Of a stretch of 64,000 nucleotides of DNA, positions 34,501 through 49,460 are shown one piece after another. Location of the stretch: contig OV050031.1 of the NCBI GenBank assembly GCA_920105625.2, positions 83,957,995 to 84,021,994 on the forward strand, written 5' to 3'. The notes under the pieces are model-generated. The model had not been told where the DNA came from and ran no database searches. It worked only from the letters and a program-made list of their open reading frames with translations. Both the position numbers and the translations under genes were made by a program. Numbering within the stretch: position 1 is the first letter of the stretch; the number at the start of each line of letters is the position of its first letter. This DNA comes from Clusia tigrina. Taxonomy: Eukaryota > Arthropoda > Insecta > Diptera > Clusiidae.

Positions 34501-36020
34501 CCCAATCGACAGCGGCAGCGACTGAGACGCCTTCAAAGATGCTAACAGAGGCTGCTACGGCGACTGAGGCACATAGGTGTATATATAGGCATAGAGAAGG
34601 CAGCAGAACCCCCAATCAACAGCGGCAGCGACTGAGACGCCTACAGAAACGCTGACAGAGGCTGCGACGCCGACTGAGACGCCGACTGAGGCAGATAGGG
34701 GTAGATAAAGGCATAGAGAAGGCGGCAGACCCCCCAAAAGACAGCGGCAGCGACTGAGACGTCTACAGATGCGATGACAGCGGCTGCAACGCCGACTGAG
34801 ACGCCAAGTGAGGCAGATAGAGGTGGATATAGGCATGGAGAAGGCAGAAGACCTCCAATCGACAGCTGCAGCGACTGAGACGCCTACAGAGATGCTGACA
34901 GAGGCTGCGACGCCGACTGAGCCAGATAGGGGTAGATATAGGCATAGAGAAGGTAGTAGATCCCCAATCGACAGCAGCAACGAATGAGACGCATACAGAG
35001 ACGCTGACAGAGGCTGCGACGCCGACTGAGACGCCGACTGAGACGCCGACTGAGGCAGATAGGGGTAGATATAGGCATAGAGAAGGCGGCAGAACGCCAA
35101 ATCGACAACGGCAGCTACTGAGACGCCTTCAGAGACGCCTTCAGAGACACCTTCAGAGACGCTGACAGAGGCTGCAACGCCGACTGAGACGCCGACTGAG
35201 GTAGATAGGGGTAGATATAGGCATAGAGAAGGCAGCAGACCACCCAATCGACAACGGCAGCGACTGAGACGCCTACAGAGACGCTGACAGAGGCTGCGAC
35301 GCCGACTGAGGCAGATAGGGGTAGATATAGGCATAGAGAAGGTAACAGAACCACCAATCGACAGCCGCAGCGACTGAGACTCCTACACAAACGCTGACAG
35401 AGGCTGCGACGCCGACTGAGGCAGATAGGGGTAGATAAAGGCATAAAGAAGGCAGCAGACAGCCCCAATCGACAGCGGCAACGACTGAGACGCCTACAGA
35501 GACGCTGACAGAGGCTGCGGCGCCGACTGAGACGCCGACTGAGGCAGATAGGGGTAGATAAAGGCATACAGAAGGCAGCAGACAGCCCCAATCCACATCG
35601 GCAGCGACTGAGACGCCTACAAAAATGCTGACAGAGGCTGCTACGCCGACTGAGGCACATAGGTGTATATATAGGCATTGAGAAGGCAGCAGAACCCCCA
35701 ATCAACAGAGGCAGCGACTGAGACGCCTACAGAAACGCAGACAGAGGCTGCGACGCCGACTGAGACGTCGACTGTGGCAGATAGGGGTAGATAAAGGCAT
35801 AAAGAAGGCAGCAGACAGCCCCAATCGACAGCGGCTACGACTGAGACCCCTACAGAGACGCTGTCAGAGGCTGCGGCGCCGACTGAGACGCCGACTGAGG
35901 CAGATAGGGGTAGATAAAGGCATAAAGAAGGCAGCAGACAGCCCCAATCGACAGCGGCTACGACTGAGACGCCTACAGATACGATGACAGCGGCTGCGAC
36001 GCCGACTGAGACGCCAAGTG
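34501..36020. repeat. 1.5-kb segment repeated at 36,541-38,053 and 49,461-50,973
   Basis: The start 'cccaatcgacagcggcag' at 34,501 is matched at 36,541 (offset 2,040, falling to 2,028 after a 12-bp loss) and again at 49,461. The segment includes G, H and triple-'gccttcagaga' D monomers and ends in a run of H monomers. The left copy diverges at about 36,023, where it continues with a B-like monomer ('gtggatataggcatggag') while the other two continue with H. The offset to the third copy from the second is 12,920 bp. Confidence 0.87.
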
Positions 36021-38053
36021 AGGCAGATAGGGGTGGATATAGGCATGGAGAAGGCAGAAGACCCCCCAATCGAAAGCTGCAGCGACTGAGACGCCTACAG
36101 GGATGCTGACAGAGGCTGCGACGCCGAATGAGGCAGATAGGGGTAGATTTAGGCATAGAGAAGGTAGCAGATCCCCAATCGACAGCAGCAACGACTGAGA
36201 CGCCTACAGAGACGCTGAGAGAGGCTGCGACGCCGACTGAGACGCCAAATGAGGCAGATAGGGGTAGCTATAGGCATAGAGAAGGCGGCAGACCCCCAAA
36301 TCGACAGCGGCAGCGACTGAGACGCCTACAGAAACGCTGACAGAGGTTGCGACGCCAACTGAGACGCCGACTGAGGCATATAGGGGTAGATATTGGCATA
36401 GAGAAGGCAGCAGAACCCCCAATCAACAGCGGCAGCGACTGAGACGCCTACAGAAACGCAGACAGAGGCTGCGACGCCGACTGAGACGCCGACTGAGGCA
36501 GATAGGGGTAGATAAAGGCATAAAGAAGGCAGCAGAAAGCCCCAATCGACAGCGGCAGCGACTGAGACGCCTACAAAAATGCTGACAGAGGCTGCTACGC
36601 CGACTGAGGCACATAGGGGTATATATAGGCATTGAGAAGGCAGCAGAACCCCCAATCAACAGCGGCAGCGACTGAGACGCCTATAGAAACGCTGACAGAG
36701 GCTGCGACGCCGACTGAGACGCCGACTGAGGCAGATAGGGGTAGATAAAGGCATAGAGAAGGCGGCAGACCCCCCAAAAGACAGCGGCAGCGACTGAGAC
36801 GTCTACAGATGCGATGACAGCGGCTGCAACGCCCACTGAGACGCCAAGTGAGGCAGATAGGGGTGGATATAGGCATGGAGAAGGCAGAAGACCTCCAATC
36901 GACAGCTGCAGCGACTGAGACGCCTACAGAGATGCTGACAGAGGCTGCGACGCCGACTGAGCCAGATAGGGGTAGATATAGGCATAGAGAAGGTAGTAGA
37001 TCCCCAATCGACAGCAGCAACGAATGATACGCCTACAGAGACGCTGACAGAGGCTGCGACGCCGACTGAGACGCCGACTGAGGCAGATAGGGGTAGATAT
37101 AGGCATAGAGAAGGCGGCAGAACGCCAAATCGACAGCGGCAGCTACTGAGACGCCTTCAGAGACGCCTTCAGAGACACCTTCAGAGACGCTGACAGAGGC
37201 TGCAACGCCGACTGAGACGCCGACTGAGGTAGATAGGGCTAGATATAGGCATAGAGAAGGCAGCAGACCACCCAATCGACAACGGCAGCGACTGAGACGC
37301 CTACAGAGACGCTGACAGAGGCTGCGACGCCGACTGAGGCAGATAGGGGTAGATATAGGCATAGAGAAGGTAACAGAACCACCAATCGACAGCCGCAGCG
37401 ACTGAGACTCCTACACAAACGCTGACAGCGGCTGCGACGCCGACTGAGGCAGATAGGGGTAGATAAAGGCATAAAGAAGCCAGTGGACAGCCCCAATCGA
37501 CAGCGGCAACGACTGAGACGCCAACAGAGACGCTGACAGAGGCTGCGGCGCCGACTGAGACGCCGACTGAGGCAGATAGGGGTAGATAAAGGCATACAGA
37601 AGGCAGCAGACAGCCCCAATCCACATCGACAGCGACTGTGACGCCTACAAAAATGCTGACAGAGGCTGCTACGCCGACTGAGGCACATAGGGGTATATAT
37701 AGGCATTGAGAAGGCAGCAGAACCCCCAATCAACAGCGGCAGCGACTGAGACGCCTACAGAAACGCTTACAGAGGCTGCGACGCCGACTGAGACGTCGAC
37801 TGAGGCAGATAGGGGTAGATAAAGGCATAAAGAAGGCAGCAGACAGCCCCAATCGACAGCGGCTACGACTGAGACGCCTACAGAGACGCTGTCAGAGGCT
37901 GTGGCGCCGACTGAGACGCCGACTGAGGCAGATAGGGGTAGATAAAGGCATAAAGAAGGCAGCAGACAGCCCCAATCGACAGCGGCTACGACTGAGACGC
38001 CTACAGATACGATGACAGCGGCTGCGACGCCGACTGAGACGCCAAGTGAGGCA

Positions 38054-38164
38054 GATAGGGGTAGATAAAGGCATAAAGAAGGCAGCAGAAAGCCCCAATC
38101 GACAGCGGCAGCGACTGAGACGCCTACAAAGATGCTGACAGAGGCTGCTACGCCGACTGAGGCA
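38054..38164 (+). repeat. Monomer subtype H, 111 bp, 'gataaaggcataaag'
   Basis: Marked by 'gtagataaaggcataaag' (or 'catacag') where other monomers have 'gtagatataggcatagag', and by an interrupted C-run ('cagaaagccccaatcg' here, usually 'cagacagccccaatcg'). The C-run change makes the monomer 1 bp longer than the 110-bp class. H-type monomers are a major component from about 32.4 to 62.6 kb. Left of that they occur only in a few modules (near 3,985, 4,566, 6,623, 12,392, 12,763, 13,346, 18,415, 18,990, 24,060, 24,635, 27,925 and 28,495). Confidence 0.88.
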
Positions 38165-41100
38165 CATAGGGGTATATATAGGCATAGCGAAGGCAGCAGA
38201 ACCCCCAATCAACAGCGGCAGTGACTGAGACGCCTACAGAAACGCTGACAGAGGCTGCGACGCCGACTGAGGCAGATAGGGGTAGATATAGGCATAGAGA
38301 AGGTAGCAGATCCCCCAATCGACAGCAGCCACGACTGAGACGCCTGCAGAGACGCTGACAGAGGCTGCGACGCCGACTGAGACGCCGACTGAGACGCCGA
38401 CTGAAGCAGATAGGGGTAGATATAGGCATAGAGAAGGTAGCAGACCACCCAATCGACAACGGCAGCGACTGACACGCCTACAGAGTAGCTGACAGAGGCT
38501 GCGACGCCGACTGAGACGCCGACTGAGGCAGATAGGGGTAGATTTAGGCATAGAGAAGGCAGCAGACCCCCCAATCGACAGCGGCAGTGACTGAGACGCC
38601 TACAGACACGGTGACAGAGGCTGCGACGTCGACTGAGACACCGACTGAGGCAGATAGGGGCAGATATAGGCATAGAGAAGGCAGCAGACCCTCCAATCGA
38701 CAGCGGCAGCGACTGAGACTCCTACACAAACGCTGACAGAGGCTGCGACGCCGACTGAGGTAGATAGGGGTAGATAAAGGCATACAGAAGGCAGCAGACA
38801 GCCCCAATCGACAGCGGCAACGACTGAGACACCAACAGAGACGCTGACAGAGGCTGGGACCCCAACTGAGCCAGATAGGGGTAGATATATTCATAGAGAA
38901 GGTAGCAGACCCCCCAATCGACAGCGGCAGCCACTGAGACTCCTACACAAACGCTGACAGAGGCTGCGACGCCGACTGAGGTAGATAGGGGTAGATAAAG
39001 GCATACAGAAGGCAGCAGACAGCCCCAATCGACAGCGGCAACGACTGAGACACCAACAGAGACGCTGACAGAGGCTGCGACGCCGATTGAGGCAGATAGG
39101 GGTAGATAAAGGCATACAGAAGACAGCAGACAGCCCCAATCGACAGCGGCAGCGACTGAGACGCCTACAAAGATGCTAACAGAGGCTGCGGCGCCGACTG
39201 AGACGCCGATTGAAGCAGATAGGGGTAGATATAGGCATAGAGAAGGCGGCAGACCCCCCAAAAGACAACGGCAGCGACTGAGACACCAACAGAGACGCTG
39301 ACAGAGGCTGCGACGCCGATTGAGGCAGATAGGGGTAGATAAAGGCATAAAGAAGGCAGCAGAGAGCCCCAATCGACAGCGGCAACGACTGAGACGTCTA
39401 CAGATATGATGACAGCGGCTGCAACGCCGACTGAGACGCCAAGTGAGGCAGATAGAGGTGGATATAGGCATGGAGAAGGCAGAAGACCCCCAATCGACAG
39501 CTGCAGCGACTGAGACGCCTACAGAGATGCTGACAGAGGCTGCGACGCCGACTGAGCCAGATAGGGGTAGATATAGGCATAGAGAAGGTAGCAGATCCCC
39601 TATCGACAGCAGCAACTAATGAGACGCCTACAGAGACGCTGACATAGGCTGCGACGCCGACTGAGGCAGATAGGGGTAGATAAAGGCATACAGAAGGCAG
39701 CAGACAGCCCCAATCGGCAGCGGCAACGACTGAGACGCCTACAAAGATGCTAACAGAGGCTGCTACGCCGACTGAGGCACATAGGTGTATATATAGGCAT
39801 ACAGAAGGCAGCAGACAGCCCCAATCGACAGCGGCAACGACTGAGACGCCTTCAGAAACGCTGACAGACGCTGCAACGCCGACTGAGACGCCGGCTGAGG
39901 TAGATAGGGGTAGATATAGGCATAGAGAAGGCAGCAGACCACCCAATCGACAACGGCAGCGACTGAGACGCGTACAGGGACGCTGACAGAGGCTGCGACG
40001 CCGACTGAGGCAGATAGGGGTAGACATAGGCATAGAGAAGGTAACAGACCCCCCAATCGACAGCCGCAGCGACTGAGACTCCTACACAAACGCTGACAGA
40101 GGCTGCGACACCGACTGAGGCAGATAGAGGTAGATAAAGGCATAACGAGGGCAGCAGACAGCCCCAATCGACAGCGGCAACGACTGAGACGCCTACAGAG
40201 ACGCTGACAGAGGCTGCGGCGCCGACTGAGACGCCGACTGCGGCAGATAGTGGTAGATAAAGGCATACAGAAGGCAGCAGACAGCCCCAATCGACATCGG
40301 CAGCGACTGAGACGCCTACAGAGATACTGACAGAGGCTGCTACGCCGACTGAGGCACATAGGGGTATATATAGGCATTGAGAAGGCAGCAGAACCCCCAA
40401 TCAACAGCGGCAGCGACAGAGACGCCTACAGAAACGCTGACAGAGGCTGCGACGCCGACTGAGACGCCGACTGAGGCAGATAGGGGTAGATAAAGGCATA
40501 AAGAAGGCAGCAGACAGCCCCAATCGACAGCGGCTACGACTGAGACGCCTACAGAGATGCTGTCAGAGGCTGCGGCGCCGACTGAGACGCCGACTGAGGC
40601 AGATAGGTGTAGAAAGGCATAAAGAAGGCAGCAGACAGCCCCAATCGACAGCGGCTACGACTGAGACGCCTACAGATACGATGACAGCGGCTGCGACGCC
40701 GAGTGAGACGCCAAGTGAGGCAGATAGGGGTGGATATAGGCATGGCGAAGGCAGAATACCCCCAATCGACAGCTGCAGCGACTGAGAGGCCTACAGAGAT
40801 GCTGACAGAGGCTGCGACGCCGACTGAGGCAGATAGGGGTAGATATAGGCATAGAGAAGGTAGCAGATCCCCAATTGACAGCAGCAACGACTGAGACGCC
40901 TCCAGAGACGCTGACAGAGGCTGCGACGCCGACTGAGACGCCGACTGAGGCAGATAGGGGTAGATATAGGCATAGAAAAGGCGGCAGACCCCCAAATCGA
41001 CAGCGGCAGCGACTGAGACGCCTACAGAGACGCCTTCAGAGACGCTGACAGAGGCTGTGACGCCGACTGAGACGCCGACTGAGGTAGATAGGGGTATATA

Positions 41101-41524
41101 TAGGCATAGAGAAGGCAGCAGACCACCCAATCGACAACGGCAGCGACTGAGACGCCTACAGAGACGCTGACAGAGACTGCGACGCCGACTGAGACGCCGA
41201 CTGAGGCAGATAGGGGTAGATATAGGCATAGAGAAGGCAGCATATCCCCCAATCGACAGCGGCAGCGACTGAGACGCCTACAGACACGGTATCAGAGGCT
41301 GCGACGCCGACTGAGACGCCGACTGAGGCAGATAGGGGCAGATATAGGCATAGAGAAGGCAGCAGACCCCCAATCGACAGCGACAGCGACTGAGACGCCT
41401 TCAGAGACGCCTTCAGAGACGCTGACAGAGGCTGTGACGCCGACTGAGACGCCGACTGAGGTAGATAGGGGTATATATAGGCATAGAGAAGGCAGCAGAC
41501 CACCCAATCGACAACGGCAGCGAC

Positions 41525-44500
41525 TGAGACGCCTACAGAGACGCTGGCAGAGGCTGCGACGCCGACTGAGACGCCGACTGAGGCAGATAGTGGTAGTTAT
41601 AGGCATAGAGAAGGCAGCAGACCCCCAATCAACAGCGGCAGCGACTGAGACGCCTACAGAGACGCCGACTGAGACGCCGACTGAGACAGATAGGGGTAGA
41701 TACAGGCATAGAGAAGGCAGCATACCCCCCAATCGACAGGGGCAGCGACTGAGACGCCTACAGAGACGCTGACAGAGGTTGCGAGGCCAACTGAGACGCC
41801 GACTGAGGGATATAGGGGTAGATATTGGCATAGAGAAGGAAGCAGAACCCCCAATCAACAGCGGCAGCGACTGAGGCGCCTACAGAAACGCTGACAGAGG
41901 CTGCGACGCCGACGGAGACGCCGACTGAGGCAGATAGGGGTAGATAAAGGCATAAAGAAGGCTGCTGACAGCCCCAATCGACAGCGGCAACGACTGAGAC
42001 GCCTACAGAGACGCTGACAGAGGCTGCGGCGCCGACTGAGACGCCGATTGAGGCAGATAGGGGTAGATATATTCATAGAGAAGGCGGCAGACCCCCAAAA
42101 GACAGCGGCAGCGACTGAGACGTCTACAGATACGATGACAGCGGCTGCGACGCCAACTGAGACGCCAACTGAGACGCCAAGTGAGGCAGATAGGGGTGGT
42201 TATAGGCATGGAGAAGGCAGAAGACTCCCAATCGACAGCTGCAGCGACTGAGACACCTACAGAGATGCTGACAGAGGCTGCGACGCCGACTGAGACGCCG
42301 ACTGAGGCCGATAGGGGTAGATATAGGCATAGAGAAGGCGGCAGACCCCCAAATCGACAGCGGCAGCGACTGAGACGCCTTCAGAGAAGCCTTCAGAGAC
42401 GCTGACAGAGGCTGCGACGCCGACTGAGACGCCGACTGAGGTAGATAGGGGTAGATATAAGCATAGAGAAAACAGCAGACCACCCAATAGACAACGGCAG
42501 CGACTGAGACGCCTACAGAGACGCTGACAGAGGCTGCGACGCCGACTGATGCAGATAGGGGTAGATATAGGCATAGAGAAGACAACAGGCCCCCAATCGA
42601 CAGCGGCAACGACTGAGACGCCAACAGAGACGCCAACAGAGACGCTGACAGAGGCTGTTACGCCGACTGAAGCACATAGGGGTATATATAGGCATAAAGA
42701 AGGCAGCAGAACCCCCAATAAACAGCGGCAGCGACTGAGACACCTACAGAGATGCTGACAGAGGCTGCGACGCCGACTGAGACGCCGACTGAGGCCGATA
42801 GGGGTAGATATAGGCATAGAGAAGGCGGCAGACCCCCAAATCGACAGCGGCAGCGACTGAGACGCCTTCAGAGAAGCCTTCAGAGACGCTGACAGAGGCT
42901 GCGACGCCGACTGAGACGCCGACTGAGGCAGATTGGGGTAGATAATGGCATAAAGAAGGCAGCAGACAGCCCCAATCGACAGCGGCTACGACTGAGACGC
43001 CTACAGATACGATGACAGCGGCTGCGACGCCGACTGAGACGCCAAGTGAGGCAGATAGGGGTGGATATAGGCATGGAGAAGGCAGAAGACCCCCAATCGA
43101 CAGCTGCAGCGACTGAGACGCCTACAGAGATGCTGACAGAGGCTGCGACGCCGACTGAGGCAGATAGGGGTAGATATAGGCTTAGAGAAGGTAGCAGATC
43201 CCCAATCCACAGCAGCAACGACTGAGACGCCTCCAGAGACGCTGACAGAGACTGCGACGCCGACTGAGACGCCAACTGAGGCGGATAGGGGTAGATATAG
43301 GCATAGAGAAGGCGGCAGACCCCCAAATCGACAGCGGCAGCAACTGAGACGCCTTCAGACGCGCTGACAGAGGCTGCGACGCCGACTGAGGCAGATAGGG
43401 GTAGATAAAGGCATACAGAAGGCAGCAGACAGCCCCAATCGACAGCGGCAGCGACTGAGACGCCTACAAAGATGCTGACAGAGGCTGCTACGCCGACTGA
43501 GGCACATAGGGGTATATGTAGGCATAGAGAAGGCAGCACAACCCCCAATCAACAGCGGAAGCGACTGAGACGCCTACAGAAACGCTGACAGAGCCTGCGA
43601 CGCCGACTGAGACGCCGACTGAGGCAGATTGGGATAGATATAGGCATATAGAAGGCATCAGACCCCCCAAAAGACAGCGGCAGCGACTGAGACGTCTACA
43701 GATACGATGACAGCGGCTGCGACGCCGACTGAGACGCCAACTGAGGCAGTTAGCGGTGGATATAGGCATGGAGAAGGCAGAAGACCCCCAATCGACAGCT
43801 GCAGCGACTGAGACGCCTTCAGAGACGCTGAGAGAGGTTGCGACGCCGACTGAGACGCCGACTGAGGTAGATAGGGGTAGATATAGGTATAGAGAAGGCA
43901 GCAGACCACCCAATCGACAGCGGCAGCGACTGAGACGCCTACAGAGACGCTGACAGAGGCTGCGACGCCGACTCAGACGCCGACTGAAGCAGATAGGGGT
44001 AGATATTGGCATAGAGAAGGCAGCGGACCCCCCAATAGGCAGCGGACCCTCCAATAGGCAGCGGCAGCGACTGAGACGCCTACAGAAACGCTGACAGAGG
44101 CTGCGACGCCGACTGAGACGCCGACTGAGGCAGATAGGGGTAGATATATGCATAGAGAAGGCGGCAGACCCCCAAATCGACAGCGGCAGCGACTGAGACG
44201 CCTTCAGAGACGCCTTCAGAGACGCTGACAGAGGCTGTGACGCCGACTGAGACGCCGACTGAGGTAGATAGGGGTATATATAGGCATAGAGAAGGCAGCA
44301 GACCATCCAATCGACAACGGCAGCGACTGAGACGCCTACAGATACGCTGACAGAGACTGCGACGCCGACTGAGACGCCGACTGAGGCAGATAGGGGTAGA
44401 TATAGGCATAGAGAAAGCAGCATATCCCCCAATCGACAGCGGCAACGACTGAGACGCCGACAGACACGGTGACAGAGGCTGCGACGCCGACTGTGGCAGA

Positions 44501-44980
44501 TAGGGGCAGATATAGGCATAGAGAAGGCAGCAGACCCCCCAATCGACAGCGGCAACGACTGAGACGCCTACAGAGACGCTGACAGTGACTGCGACGCCGA
44601 CTGAGACATCGACTGACACAGATAGGGGTAGATATAGGCATAGAGAAGACAGCAGACCCCCCAATCGACAGCGGCAGCGACTGAGACGCCTACACAGACG
44701 CTTACAGAGGCTGCGACGGTTGCGACGCCGACTGAGGCAGATAGGGGTAGACCCGCCCAATTGACAGCGGCAACGACTGAGACGCCTACAGAGACGCTGG
44801 CAGAGGCTGCGACGCCGACTGAGACGCCGACTGAGGGATATAGGGGTAGATATTGGCATAGAGAAGGCAGCAGAACCCCCAATCAACAGCGGCAGCGACT
44901 GAGGCGCCTACAGAAACACTGACAGAGGCTGCGACGCCGACTGAGACGCCGACTGAGGCAGATAGGGGTAGATAAAGGCA
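41525..44980. repeat. 3.5-kb module, first of three copies
   Basis: The module matches about 45,606-49,190 (offset 4,081, later 4,216) and about 54,512-57,870 (offset near 12,987, later 12,889). It opens with monomers having 'gatagtggtagttatagg' and 'gagggatataggggtag', includes 'attcatagagaagg' monomers and a single F monomer, and carries the truncated marker near its end. A monomer 'ctgaggcgcctacagaaaca' near 44,898 marks the right edge. Confidence 0.86.
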
Positions 44981-45605
44981 TAAAGAAGGCAGCAGAACCC
45001 CCATTCAACAGCGGCAGCGACTGAGACGCCTACAGAAACGCTGACAGAGGCTGCGACGCCGACTGAGACGCCGACTGAGGCAGATAGGGGTAGATAAAGG
45101 CATAGAGAAGGCGGCAGACCCCCCAAAAGACAGCGGCAGCGACTGAGACGTCTACAGATGCGATGACAGCGGCTGAAACGCCCACTGAGACGCCAAGTGA
45201 GGCAGATAGGGGTGGATATAGGCATGGAGAAGGCAGAAGACCTCCAATCGACAGCTGCAGCGACTGAGACGCCTACAGACACGGTGACAGAGGCTGCGAC
45301 GCCGACTGAGACGCCGACTGTGGCAGATAGGGGCAGATATAGGCATAGAGAAGGCAGCAGACCCCCCAATCGACAGCGGCAACGACTGAGACGCCTACAG
45401 AGACGCTGACAGTGACTACGACGCCGACTGAGACATCGACTGACTCAGATAGGGGTAGATATAGGCATAGAGAAGACAGCAGACCCCCCCAATCGACAGC
45501 GGCAGCGACTGAGACGCCTACACAGACGCTGACAGAGGCTGCGACGGTTGCGACGCCGACTGAGGCAGATAGGGGTAGACCCGCCCAATCGACAGCGGCA
45601 ACGAC

Positions 45606-48600
45606 TGAGACGCCTACAGAGACGCTGGCAGATGCTGCGACGCCGACTGAGACGCCGACTGAGGCAGATAGTGGTAGTTATAGGCATAGAGAAGGCAGCA
45701 GACCCCCAATCAACAGCGGCAGCGACTGAGACGCCTACAGAGACGCCGACTGAGACGCCGACTGAGGCAGATAGGGGTAGATACAGGCATAGAGAAGGCA
45801 GCATACCCCCCAATCGACAGGGGCAGCGACTGAGACGCCTACAGAGACGCTGACAGAGGTTGCGAGGCCAACTGAGACGCCGACTGAGGGATATAGGGGT
45901 AGATATTGGCATAGAGAAGGAAGCAGAACCCCCAATCAACAGCGGCAGCGACTGAGGCGCCTACAGAAACGCTGACAGAGGCTGCGACGCCGACGGAGAC
46001 GCTGACTGAGGCAGATAGGGGTAGATAAAGGCATAAAGAAGGCTGCTGACAGCCCCAATCGACAGCGGCAACGACTGAGACGCCTACAGAGACGCTGACA
46101 GAGGCTGCGGCGCCGACTGAGACGCCGATTGAGGCAGATAGGGGTAGATATATTCATAGAGAAGGCGGCAGACCCCCAAAAGACAGCGGCAGCGACTGAG
46201 ACGTCTACAGATACGATGACAGCGGCTGCGACGCCAACTGAGACGCCAACTGAGACGCCAAGTGAGGCAGATAGGGGTGGTTATAGGCATGGAAAAGGCA
46301 GAAGACCCCCAATCGACAGCTGCAGCGACTGAGTCACCTACAGAGATGCTGACAGAGGCTGCGACGCCGACTGAGACGCCGACTGAGGCCGATAGGGGTA
46401 GATATAGGCATAGAGAAGGCGGCAGACCCCCAAATCGACAGCGGCAGCGACTGAGACGCCTTCAGAGAAGCCTTCAGAGACGCTGACAGAGGCTGCGACG
46501 CCGACTGAGACGCCGACTGAGGTAGATAGGGGTAGATATAAGCATAGAGAAAACAGCAGACCACCCAATAGACAACGGCAGCGACTGAGACGCCTACAAA
46601 GACGCTGACAGAGGCTGCGACGCCGACTGATGCAGATAGGGGTAGATATAGGCATAGAGAAGACAACAGGCCCCCAATCGACAGCGGCAACGACTGAGAC
46701 GCCAACAGAGACGCCAACAGAGACGCTGACAGAGGCTGTTACGCCGACTGAAGCACATAGGGGTATATATAGGCATAGAGAAGGCAGCAGAACCCCCAAT
46801 AAACAGCGGCAGTGACTGAGACGCGTACAGAAACGGCGACAGAGGCTGCGACGCCGACTGAGACGCCGACTGAGACGCCGACTGAGGCAGATTGGGGTAG
46901 ATAAAGGCATAAAGAAGGCAGCAGACAGCCCCAATCGACAGCGGCAGCGACTGAGACGTCTACAGATACGATGACAGAGGCTGCGACGCCGACTGAGACG
47001 CCGACTGAGACGCCGACTGAGGCAGATAGGGGTAGCTATAGGCATAGAGACGGCGGCAGACCCCCAAATCGACAGCGGCAGCAACTGAGACGCCTTCAGA
47101 GACGCTGACAGTGGCTGCGACGCCGACTGAGACGCCGACTGAGGCAGATAGGGGTAGATAATGGCATAAAGAAGGCAGCAGACAGCCCCAATCGACAGCG
47201 GCTACGACTGAGACGCCTACAGATACGATGACAGCGGCTGCGACGCCGACTGAGACGCCAAGTGAGGCAGATAGGGGTGGATATAGGCATGGAGAAGGCA
47301 GAAGACCCCCAATCGACAGCTGCAGCGACTGAGACGCCTACAGAGATGCTGACAGAGGCTGCGACGCCGACCGAGGCAGATAGGGGTAGATATAGGCTTA
47401 GAGAAGGTAGCAGATCCCCAATCCACAGCAGCAACGACTGAGACGCCTCCAGAGACGCTGACAGAGGCTGCGACGCCGACTGAGACGCCAACTGAGGCGG
47501 ATAGGGGTAGATATAGGCATAGAGAAGGCGGCAGACCCCCAAATCGACAGCGGCAGCAACTGAGACGCCTTCAGACGCGCTGACAGAGGCTGCGACGCCG
47601 ACTGAGGCAGATAGGGGTAGATAAAGGCATACAGAAGGCAGCAGACAGCCCCAATCGACAGCGGCAGCGACTGAGACGCCTACAAAGATGCTGACAGAGG
47701 CTGCTACGCCGACTGAGGCACATAGGGGTATATATAGGCATAGAGAAGGCAGCACAACCCCCAATCAACAGCGGAAGCGACTGAGACGCCTACAGAAACG
47801 CTGACAGAGCCTGCGACGCCGACTGAGACGCCGACTGAGGCAGATTGGGATAGATATAGGCATATAGAAGGCAGCAGACCCCCCAAAAGACAGCGGCAGC
47901 GACTGAGACGTCTACAGATACGATGACAGCGGCTGCGACGCCGACTGAGACGCCAACTGAGGCAGTTAGCGGTGGATATAGGCATGGAGTAGGCAGAAGA
48001 CCCCCAATCGACAGCTGCAGCGACTGAGACGCCTTCAGAGACGCTGAGAGAGGTTGCGACGCCGACTGAGACGCCGACTGAGGTAGATAGGGGTAGATAT
48101 AGGTATAGAGAAGGCAGCAGACCACCCAATCGACAACGGCAGCGACTGAGACGCCTACAGAGACGCTGACAGAGGCTGCGACGCCGACTCAGACGCCGAC
48201 TGAAGCAGATAGGGGTAGATATTGGCATAGAGAAGGCAGCGGACCCCCCAATAGGCAGCGGACCCTCCAATAGGCAGCGGCAGCGACTGAGACGCCTACA
48301 GAAACGCTGACAGAGGCTGCGACGCCGACTGAGACGCCGACTGAGGCAGATAGGGGTAGATATATGCATAGAGAAGGCGGCAGACCCCCAAATCGACAGC
48401 GGCAGCGACTGAGACGCCTTCAGAGACGCCTTCAGAGACGCTGACAGAGGCTGTGACGCCGACTGAGACGCCGACTGAGGTAGATAGGGGTATATATAGG
48501 CATAGAGAAGGCAGCAGACCACCCAATCGACAACGGCAGCGACTGAGACGCCTACAGATACGCTGACAGAGACTGCGACGCCGACTGAGACGCCGACTGA

Positions 48601-49190
48601 GGCAGATAGGGGTAGATATAGGCATAGAGAAAGCAGCATATCCCCCAATCGACAGCGGCAACGACTGAGACGCCTACAGAGACGCTGACAGTGACTGCGA
48701 CGCCGACTGAGACATCGACTGACACAGATAGGGGTATATATAGGCATAGAGAAGGCAGCAGACCCCCCAATCGACAGCGGCAACGACTGAGACGCCTACA
48801 GAGACGCTGACAGTGACTGCGACGCCGACTGAGACATCGACTGACACAGATAGGGGTATATATAGGCATAGAGAAGACAGCAGACCCCCCAATCGACAGC
48901 GGCAGCGACTGAGACGCCTACACAGACGCTTACAGAGGCTGCGACGGTTGCGACGCCGACTGAGGCAGATAGGGGTAGACCCGCCCAATCGACAGCGGCA
49001 ACGACTGAGACGCCTACAGAGACGCTGGCAGAGGCTGCGACGCCGACTGAGGGATATAGGGGTAGATATTGGCATAGAGAAGGCAGCAGAACCCCCAATC
49101 AACAGCGGCAGCGACTGAGGCGCCTACAGAAACACTGACAGAGGCTGCGACCCCGACGGAGACGCCGACTGAGGCAGATAGGGGTAGATA
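45606..49190. repeat. 3.5-kb module, second copy
   Basis: This copy lies directly after the first, making a tandem pair. Its left part, including the truncated marker at 45,586 just before it, matches 54.3-55.7 kb better than 41.4 kb does. Its right part lacks the 'gacgccgacagacacggtg' monomer seen at about 44,456 and (as 'gaccgacacggtg') at about 57,347. It instead has two successive 'gagacatcgactgacaca' monomers (48,711 and 48,833). The third copy therefore looks like a mosaic of the first two. Confidence 0.85.
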
Positions 49191-49460
49191 AAGGCATAAA
49201 GAAGGCTGCAGACAGCCCCAATCAACAGAGGCAGCGACTGAGACGCCTACAGAAACGCTGACAGAGGCTGCGACGCCGACTGAGACGTCGACTGAGGCAG
49301 ATAGGGGTAGATAAAGGCATAAAGAAGGCAGCAGACAGCCCCAATCGACAGCGGCTACGACTGAGACGCCTACAGATACGATGACAGCGGCTGCGACGCC
49401 GACTGAGACGCCAAGTGAGGCAGATAGGGGTGGATATAGGCATGGAGAAGGCAGAAGACA

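Larger units (their letters stand above)
36541..49460. repeat. 12.9-kb HOR, copy 1
   Basis: The stretch 36,541-44,980 recurs at 49,461-57,870. The offset is 12,920 bp to about 38.2 kb, then 12,687, 12,662, 12,987 and 12,889 as small blocks are gained or lost. For example, minus-strand translations of 37,669-38,208 and 50,589-51,128 are identical over 179 residues. This copy also contains a second version (about 45.6-49.2 kb) of its own 41.5-45.0 kb part, which is why the next copy is shorter. It holds truncated markers at 44,748, 45,586 and 48,976 and two F monomers. Confidence 0.88.
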